Of a DNA stretch of 64,000 nucleotides, positions 48,568 to 64,000 are shown in pieces. Below the pieces are notes generated by a model, which was not told the origin of the DNA, did not search any database, and saw only the letters and a program-made list of their open reading frames with translations. The translations under genes and the position numbers were made by a program. The number at the start of each line of letters is the position of its first letter. Positions within the stretch are counted from its first letter, which is position 1. The stretch comes from Eriocheir sinensis (taxonomy: Eukaryota; Arthropoda; Malacostraca; Decapoda; Varunidae), in contig NW_026111206.1 of NCBI RefSeq assembly GCF_024679095.1, forward strand, positions 373,753 through 437,752. Reading direction: 5' to 3'.

Positions 48568-49048
48568 GTAAACGTGTATGTTGCATATTTTTCAATACAA
48601 ATTTACCTTATTATATACGCATTTGTATATTAATTTTAATACAAATTTAATTATTCGATGTGTATTTTGTATCTACTTTTATAAACAAATGCTTTATTTT
48701 TGTGTTTTGCATCTTTATTTCATACAAATTTACTTTATTTATTGATATTCTGCTCATTCATTTTGATACGAATTGACATTATTCTATGTGTATTTTGTAT
48801 ATATTTTCATATAAATTAACGTTATTTTTTGTTTATTTGTTTATATTTTGACACAAATTTACAATATTTTATGGGTATTTTGTATATATATTTCAAAAGA
48901 AATTAGCCTTGATTTATGTGTATTATGTATATCTGTTTTCATACAAATTCAAAATATTTCTGGGTATTTTTGTATATATTTTAATACAAATTTAAGTTAT
49001 GTTATGTGTATTTTGTAAATTTATTTTCATTCAAATATATATTAATTT
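48568..49048 (+). repeat. 45-bp satellite array, short forward block 5
   Basis: About 480 bp of forward monomers, corresponding in order to 42605-43110. They run from GCATATTTTTCAATACAAA through ATTCTGCTCATTCATTTTG and ACAATATTTTATGGG to TTTATTTTCATTCAAATA. Single-base losses relative to that copy are common. Confidence 0.88.
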
Positions 49049-49049
49049 A

Positions 49050-52025
49050 ATTTAAATTTGTATGAAAAGAAATATACAAAATACACATAAAATTAGGTTC
49101 ATTTGTATTGAAATACATATACAAAATACACATAAAATAATGTAAATTTGAAAGAAAATATATAAACAAATACACATATAATAACGTAAATTTGTATGAA
49201 ATATATATACAAAATACACATTAAATAATGTAAATATGTATAAAAAATATATACAAAACACAAATAGAATAATGTAAAATCGTATCAAAATATATACACA
49301 GAATATTAATAAAATAATGTAAATTTGTATGAAAATTAAGATGCAAAATACTTATAAAATAACGCATTTTTTATAAAATTATTGATACCAAAATACACAT
49401 AAAATATTTGAATTTGTATTAAAATAAATATACAAAATGCACATACAATAACGTAAATTTGTATTGAAATAGATATGCAAAATACATATCAAATAATGTA
49501 AATTTGTTTCAAAATATATATACGAATACACATAAAATAACGTAGATTTCTATAAAAATACATATACAAAATACACATAAAATTAAGTTAATACGTATAA
49601 AAAAATGTATACAAAATACACATAAAATAATGTAAATTCGTATAAATGTAAATAAACAATATACCAATAAAAGAATGTGTATTTGTATAAATATAAATAT
49701 ACAAAATGCACATAAAATAACGTAAATTTATATAAAACTATATACATAAAATAACATAAATTTCTATAAAAATATATGTACAAAAATGAGCATAAAATAA
49801 GTTTGCATAAAAATATATATACAAACCACACATTAGATAATGTAAATGAGTATAAAAATATGTATACAAAATACCTATGAAATAATCTAAATTCGTATCG
49901 AATTAAATTAAGAAAATACCAATAAAATATTGTAATTTTGGATGAAAATATATATACAAAATACACATAAAATAACCTAAATACAAATACAAATATACAC
50001 ATAAAATAATTTAAAATTGAATGAAATAAATATACAAAATAAACATAAAATAAGGTAAATTTGTAATGGAATATATGAAAAAATACACATAAAATAATAT
50101 AAATTTGTATGAAAATATATATACAAATACATTAAATAACATGAATTTGTATAAAATTTGTATCAAAATATATACTTATACACACAATAAAATAACGTAA
50201 TTTTTTTATGAAAATGTATATACAAAATACACATAAAATAATTTAAATACGTAGAAAAATATATATACAAAAACACATAAAATAATGTAAATTTGTATGA
50301 AAATATATAAACAAATACACATAAAATAATGTAAATTTGGATAAAATATATATACAAAATGAACATTAAATAATGTAAATATGTATAAAAAAAATATATA
50401 CAAAATTCACATAGAATAATGTTAAATCGAATCAAAATAAATAAAGAGAATATCAATAAAATAATGTAAATTTGTATGAAAATAAAGATGCAAAATATCC
50501 ATATAATAACGCATATTTGCATAAAAATATATATACAAAAATACATATAAAATAATTAAATTTGTATTAAAATAAATATACAAAATGCACGTACAATAAA
50601 GTAAATTTGTATTGAAATAGATATACAAAATACACATCAATAATGTAAATTTGTATCAAAATATATATACGAATACTCATAAAATAGAGTAAATTTCTAT
50701 GAAAATATACATACAAAATAGATATACAAAATACACATATAACTAGTTAAATTTGTATTTAAATACATGTACAAAAAACACATAAAATAATGTAGATTTG
50801 TATGAAATGAAAACAAATACATTTTATATAAAATATATATACAAAATACACATAGAATAATGTAAAATCATATCAAAATAAATACAGAATCAATAAAATA
50901 ATGTAAATTTGTATGAAAATAAAGATGCAAAATACCCATAAATTAAAGCATATTTTTATAAAATTACATATACAAAAATACACATAGATTAATGAAATTT
51001 GTATTAAAATTAATATACAAAATGCATATACAATAAGATAAATTTGTATTGAAAAAATATGCAAAATACACATAAAACAATGTAAATTTGTTTCAAAATA
51101 TATATACGAATACAAATAAAATAACGAAGATTTCTATAGAAATATATATACAAAATACACTTGAAATAATGTAAATACGTATAAAAATATATATACAAAA
51201 TACACATTAAATAATGTTAATTCGTGTCAAAAAAAATAAACAAAATATAATGAAAAGAATGTGTATTTGTATGAAAATAGATATACAAAATACACATAAA
51301 ATTACCTAAATTTGTATAAAACTATATACAAAAATACACAAAAATAATTTAAACTTGTATGAAAATAAATATTCAAAAAACATATAAAATTAGGTAAATT
51401 TGTATTAAAATACATATACAAAATACACATAAATTAATGTAAATTTGAATGAAAAAATATAAACATCTAGACTTAAAATAATGTAAATTTGTATCAAATA
51501 TATATACAAGCAAACACATTAAATAATGTAAATATGTATGAAAAAATATATACAAAACACAAATAAAATAATGTAAAATCGTATCAAAATAAATACAAAA
51601 AATATTAATAAAATAATGTAAATTTGTATGAAAATTACGATGCAAAATACCCATAAAATAACGCATTTTTTTAAAATATATATGCGAAAAAACATAAAAT
51701 ATTTAAAATAAATAGATATACAAAATACACATAAAATAAGCTAAATTTGAATTGAAATATATATACAAAATCCATAAAATAATGTAAATTTGTATCAAAA
51801 TACTTATACAAATACACATATAATAACGTAAATTTGTATAAAAATATATAAACAAAATACACATTAAATAATGTAAATACGTATAAAAAATGTACAAAAT
51901 ACAGAAATAATCATGTAATTCGTATCAAAATAAATAGACAAAATACCAATAAAATAATGTAAATTTCTATGAGAAAATATATACAAAATACACATAATTA
52001 ACGCAAATATCAATAAAAAAATATA
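49050..52025 (-). repeat. 45-bp satellite array, reverse block 5
   Basis: Reverse monomers run between a flip at AATATATATTAATTTAA (about 49040-49060) and the junction at about 52025. The section 50410-52025 is the inverted copy of both 45516-47148 and 24956-27200. Confidence 0.9.
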
Positions 52026-52580
52026 TAATATAATATATTTTTATACATATTTAAAATATTTAATGTATATTTTGTATATATTTTTTATCCAAATTATATT
52101 TTATGTGAGTTTTGTATATTTATTTCAATACAATTTTGCCTAACTTTATGTGTATTTTGCATATCTATTTTCAAACAAATTTAAATTAGTTTTGTGTATT
52201 TTTGTATATATTTTATACAAATTTTAGTTATTTATTTGTTTTTGTATATATATTTTCCTACAAATATACATTCTTTTATTGGAATTTCGTGTATTTAATT
52301 TTTACAATTTACATTATTTTATGTATTTTGTATATATATTTTCTACGTATTTAAATTATTTTATGTGTATTTATATATACATTTTCATAAAATTTACGTT
52401 ATTTTATTGTGTGTATTCGTATATATTTTGAAACAAATTTTATACAAATTTATGTTATTTTATGTGTATTTGTAATATATTTTCATACAAATTTATATTA
52501 TTTCATGTGTATTCTTACATATATTTTATTACAAATTTACCTTATTTTATGTTTATTTTGTATGTTTATTTCATTCAATT
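50410..52580. repeat. Right arm of a 2.2-kb inverted repeat (contains polarity junction, copy 3)
   Basis: Inverted partner of 44920-47148. It also pairs with 24400-27200 in inverted orientation. The junction at 51990-52075 is almost identical to the reverse complement of 24915-25000. The forward side, 52400-52600, keeps the [15 protein letters not shown] variant found on the reverse strand near 45090. Confidence 0.8.
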
Positions 52581-53291
52581 TTAAATTATTTAATGTGTAT
52601 ATTTGTATTTTATTTAGGTTATTTTATGTGTGTTTTCTATATATTTTCATCCAAAATTACATTATTTTATTGTTATTTTCTTAATTTAACTCGATGCAAT
52701 TTAGATTATTTCATAGGTATTTTGTATACATATTTTATACTCATTTACATTATCTAATGTGTGTTTTGTATATATTTTTATGCAAACTAATTTTATGTGC
52801 ATTTTTGTACATATATTTTATAGAAACTTAAAACGTTATTTTATGTGTATTTTGTATATGTTTTCTCATACAAATTTACATTATTTAATTAGTTTTTGTT
52901 TATTTATTTTGATACGAATGACTTGATTATTTATGTATTTTGTTTATATATTTTTTACAAATTTACGTTATTATATGTGTATTTGTTAAAATATTTGAAA
53001 CAATTTACTTTATTTTATGTATTTTGTATATATATTTCAATTCAGATTTAGCTTTTTTTGTGTGTATTTTGTATATCTATTTTCATACAAATTTAATTAC
53101 TTCTGTGTATTTTTGTATATAGTTTTTTATAAATTTACGTTATTTTATGTGTATTTTGTATACTTATATTTATACAAATACACATTCTTTTATTTGTATT
53201 TTGTTTATTTATTTTGATACGAGTTTACATTATTTTATGTGTATTTTGTATACATTTTTTTATACGTATTTACTTAATTTTATTTCTATTT

Positions 53292-53380
<89 letters not shown>

Positions 53381-53930
53381 ATATATATATATATATATAT
53401 ATATAGACATCTACGTTAGTTTCTGTGTATTCGTATATATATTTTGAAACAAATTTACATTGTTTTATATGTATTTTGCATATCTATTTCAATACAAATT
53501 TACCTTATTGTATGTGCATTTTGTATATTTATTTTAATACAAATTCAAATATTTTATGTGTATTTTGGTATATATAATTTTATAAAAAATGCGTTATTTT
53601 ATAGGTATTTTGCATCTTAGTTTTCATACAAATGCTCATTATTTTATTAATATTCTGTGTATATATTTTGATACGATTTTATATTATACTATTTGTGTTT
53701 TGTATATATTTTTTTATACATATTTTCATTATTTAATGTGTATTTTTTATATATATTTTATACAAATTAACGTTATTTTAAGTGTATTTGTTTATATAAT
53801 TTCATTCAAATTTACATTATTTTAAGTGTATTTTGTATATGTATTTAAATACAAATTTACCTAATTTTATGTGTATTTTGTATATTTATTTTCATACAAA
53901 TTTAAATTATTTTTGTGTTTTTTTGTATAT
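52026..53930 (+). repeat. 45-bp satellite array, forward block 6
   Basis: Forward monomers with many single-base deletions. The block mirrors 23030-24955 in inverted orientation with a coordinate sum near 76970-76980. It contains a (TA)n tract at 53294-53405. Confidence 0.9.
53294..53405. repeat. (TA)n microsatellite
   Basis: TA with a single C at 53379. The flanks TTTCTATTTTG and GACATCTACGTTA correspond to unexpanded copies such as 25485-25520, which read GTGTATTTTGTATATATATT then TTTATAGAAATCTACG. Confidence 0.97.
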
Positions 53931-53933
53931 ACA

Positions 53934-54260
53934 TGTAGAGTAAATTTCTTTGAAAATATATATTCAAAATACATATAAAATTATGTAAATAAGTATAAAA
54001 TATATATATCAAATACACCTAAAAAATGAAAATTCGTATCAAAATAAATAAACAAAATTCCGATACAAGAACATATATTTGTTGGAAAATAAATATACAA
54101 AATACACATAAAATTACGAAAATTTGAATAAAATTATATACAAAAAACAAAAAAATAAATTTCAATTTGTATGAAAATAGATATACAAAATACACATATA
54201 ATTAGTTAAATTTGTATTTAAATACATGTACAAAATACACATAAAATAATGTAAATTTGT
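53934..54260 (-). repeat. 45-bp satellite, reverse island
   Basis: About 330 bp of reverse monomers starting at AGAGTAAATTTCTTTG. Its first half (53934-54075) is the inverted partner of the forward stretch 54261-54515. Confidence 0.9.
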
Positions 54261-55420
<1,160 letters not shown>

Positions 55421-55439
55421 GTACATATAAAATAATACA

Positions 55440-56560
55440 AATTTAATTATTCTATGGTAAATTTGTTTCAAAATATATATACGAATACACATAAAATAAC
55501 GTTGATTTCTATAGGAATATATATACAAAATACACATGAAATGATGTAAATACGTATAAAAATATATATAAAATACACATTAAATACTGTAAATTCGCGT
55601 CAAAATAAATAAACAAAATATCAATAAAAGAATGTTTATTTGAATGAAAATAGATATACAAAATACACATAGAATAACCTAAATTTGTATCAAACTCTAT
55701 ACAAAAATACACAAAAATATTTTAAATTTGTATGAAAATAAATATACAAAATACATATAAAATTAGGTAAATTTGTATTGAAATACATATACAAAATACA
55801 CATAAAATAATGTAAATTTGAATGAAAAGACATAAACAAATACACTTAAAATAACGTAAATTTGTATAAAAAAATATATACAAAACACAAATAGAATAAT
55901 GTAAAATCGTATCAAAATAAATACACAGAATACTAATAAAATAATGTAAATTTGTATGAAAATAAAGAGGCAAAATACCCATAAAATAACGCATTCTTTT
56001 TTATTTATAAAAATATATATACCAAAATACACACTAAAAAATTAAATTTGAATTGAAATAAATATATAAAAAACACATACAATAAGGTAAAATTGTATTG
56101 AAATAGATATGCAAAATTACATATAAAACAATGTAAATTTGTTTCAAAATATATATACGAATACACATAAAATAACGTGAATTTCTATAAAATATATATA
56201 CAAAATACATAAAATGAAGTAAATGCGTATAAAAATGTATACAAAATACACATAAAATAATGTAAATTCGTATCAAAATAAATATACAAAATACCAATAA
56301 AAATGTGTATTTGTATAAATATAAATATACAAAATACATAAAATAACGTAAATTTATATAAAACTATATACAAAAATACACAGAAGTATTTTAATTTGTA
56401 TGAAAATAGATATACAAAATAAGGTAAATTCGTTTCAAATTCAATAAACAAAATTCAGATAAAAGAACGTATATATGAAGAAAAAATAAATATACAAAAT
56501 AATCAAATAAATAAACAAAAATAATTTCAATTTGTATGAAAATAAATATACAAAATACAC
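55440..56560 (-). repeat. 45-bp satellite array, reverse block 7
   Basis: Reverse monomers begin near GGTAAATTTGTTTCAAAATA and end at the short palindrome-like joint AAAATACACATGTATTTTG at about 56550-56570. The monomer order on the reverse strand follows the same 16-unit cycle seen in forward blocks. Confidence 0.9.
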
Positions 56561-59120
<2,560 letters not shown>

Positions 59121-60475
59121 GTTTAGTTGCGTGTGCATTAATGTGAATCTGACCACACACACACCACTACACACACGAGACAGGAGGATAATCGAGAGAA
59201 AGAAGGGTGAGTGAAGGAAAAATTAAACAAAAGAATTTTAAAGGAGAAAGCTTTTACAGAAACAAAACAACTATGATGGTGATGAGGACTGATGATAGTG
59301 ACCGATGATGATAACAGTGATGATGGGGAGGAGGAAGGAGAAAGAGAGTTGCTCAGTGAATACCTCTCAGAGCTAAGCGTGTTACAGAGGATTATGTGTT
59401 GCATGGAGGAGAGAGAGGAAAGAAAAAGTTGGCAAGGCAGGAAGACGGCGAAAACTATACTTTGGACGAGGAAACATGGAGGAGGAGTAGGTAATCCCTG
59501 TAGCTTATAGCAGGATACCCTGCTTACGTGGACTGTGTACTCACAGTCTTCATAATATATTTGCTACATGACATGATATTTTAGTTAGAAATCCGACATG
59601 TCATTTTGCCTGCAGTCGTACTGACGGGAATAATAAACGCGATTCTTGAGCCTGATCCATAATTTTCGCCCATAAAGTTTGTAAGATACCTGTTCAATGT
59701 ACGATCTCGTTTCATCATTTTGCTTCAATAACCAATGTGCATCAATCTGGAAGAAGAATGAGAAAAAAAGGAAAAGGGTAGATTAGGATAAGGAAGAAGA
59801 AAGGAAAACGACAGCTTGACGACAACGCTGACGAAGATAACAACAGTAAAAAAAAAAAAGGATGAAAGACCGAATATGAAGAACAGTGACACATGAGGAG
59901 AAAAGCACAAAAGGGAGGAAATCATGAGCTACAAAAGAAAAGAAAGAAAAAAAGTACACAATTTAAACCCCGGAGCTTCTATAACGTGGTGCTATCATCT
60001 CTAACTTTGCCTCCTCCCAGTACTGTCTCTTCCCTTCATACGCTATCAATATCTCGCTTCCTTTTCATTATCGACCCTGCCATTGCCATCTGAAACCTCC
60101 ACCACCACCTACAATAAAAACAACAACATGCTCCTCTTTCCTCCTCCTCTTCCTCACCCTCTTTATCGTCTTTCACTATTTCTTTTCTCCCTTCTCCTTT
60201 CTGTTTTCTCTCCCTCCATTAGCTAGCAATTTCTTATCTTAATCCTTCTTTCAATTCCTTCCTTCTTTTCCTTCCCTTCCCTCATCGTCAGTCATCTTTT
60301 CTAACTCTCGATTCTTCCTTCACCTCATCATCATCATCATCATCATTTTAAAGCTTCTCAAAACATATCTTCGTCTCCTTCCTTCCTTGCCTCCCTCTCA
60401 TTTCCTGCCTCCTTCATTTGGATAACCTTTTCCTTGTTCTCTCCACTTAGGTATTGCAGAAAACACCCGAACGAG

Positions 60476-60476
<1 letters not shown>
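59121..60476. other. Non-satellite flank: purine-rich then pyrimidine-rich, no supported gene
   Basis: Composition changes abruptly from the AT satellite. A short ACACACAC run lies at about 59152-59175. Purine-rich stretches follow at about 59180-59470 and 59740-59965, and a long pyrimidine-rich stretch at about 60115-60440. A 72-codon open frame at 59292-59510 starts in a GAT/GAG-rich stretch and is followed by AATAAA at 59632, but I see no further exon or recognisable domain to support it. A reverse frame at 59725-59925 is the low-complexity complement of the purine tract. Confidence 0.6.
60325..60346. repeat. (TCA)7 trinucleotide microsatellite
   Basis: Twenty-two bases of perfect TCA repeat inside the pyrimidine-rich stretch. 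Confidence 0.95.
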
Positions 60477-60693
<217 letters not shown>

Positions 60694-60717
60694 TAATTAG
60701 AGATATGATCTAAAGTC

Positions 60718-60719
<2 letters not shown>

Positions 60720-60806
<87 letters not shown>
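60720..60806. repeat. Pure (TA)n microsatellite, 87 nt
   Basis: Separated from the preceding TA tract by 26 nt of unique sequence (TTAATTAGAGATATG and following bases, 60694-60719). Confidence 0.97.

Positions 60807-64000
<3,194 letters not shown>

Noticed and set aside
59632..59637. AATAAA polyadenylation signal
   Set aside because: The hexamer is expected by chance in this composition, and no supported gene ends before it.

Overview
This window looks like nuclear DNA of an animal, and no protein-coding or RNA gene can be supported in it. The combination of a very AT-rich satellite with many long (TA)n tracts and a (CT)n tract beside ordinary-composition flank is what I would expect from a microsatellite-rich invertebrate. 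A decapod crustacean such as a penaeid shrimp is my best guess, but that is inference; no marker gene is present to confirm it.

Positions 1-59010 are one satellite array, open at its left end. The basic monomer is 45 bp and is itself four degenerate ~11-bp subunits (ATTTTATGTGT, ATTTTGTATAT, ATATTTTTATAC, AAATTTACATT). The consensus has 26 T, 14 A, 3 G and 2 C. Variant monomers recur in a fixed order. A monomer carrying GTATTCGTATAT returns every 710-716 bp (about 16 monomers) or about 654-664 bp (about 15), and these cycles combine into blocks of about 3 kb. A segment of about 3.6-3.96 kb is duplicated in tandem at 481-8036, followed by a third partial copy. The array changes polarity 14 times, mostly after 43.9 kb. 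Several switch points are shared between distant loci, so inverted chimeric blocks have themselves been copied. Thirteen (TA)n-type tracts lie inside the array, several clearly grown from the short TA run in the monomer.

The 45-bp period is 15 codons, and the consensus has no stop in any of the three frames on its T-rich strand. The many open frames of 60-357 codons are therefore a by-product of the repeat and simply report its local orientation.

The array ends at 59010 in a (CT)n tract (59011-59120). Positions 59121-64000 are single-copy-looking sequence: purine-rich then pyrimidine-rich stretches (59.1-60.5 kb), normal-composition sequence (60.8-62.5 kb) with one small CpG-rich patch, and large (TA)n tracts, including pure runs of 471 and 577 nt. 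Nothing there can be called a gene with confidence. There are no genes to connect into a pathway; the biology visible here is satellite evolution through tandem duplication, inversion, copying of chimeric junctions and microsatellite growth.
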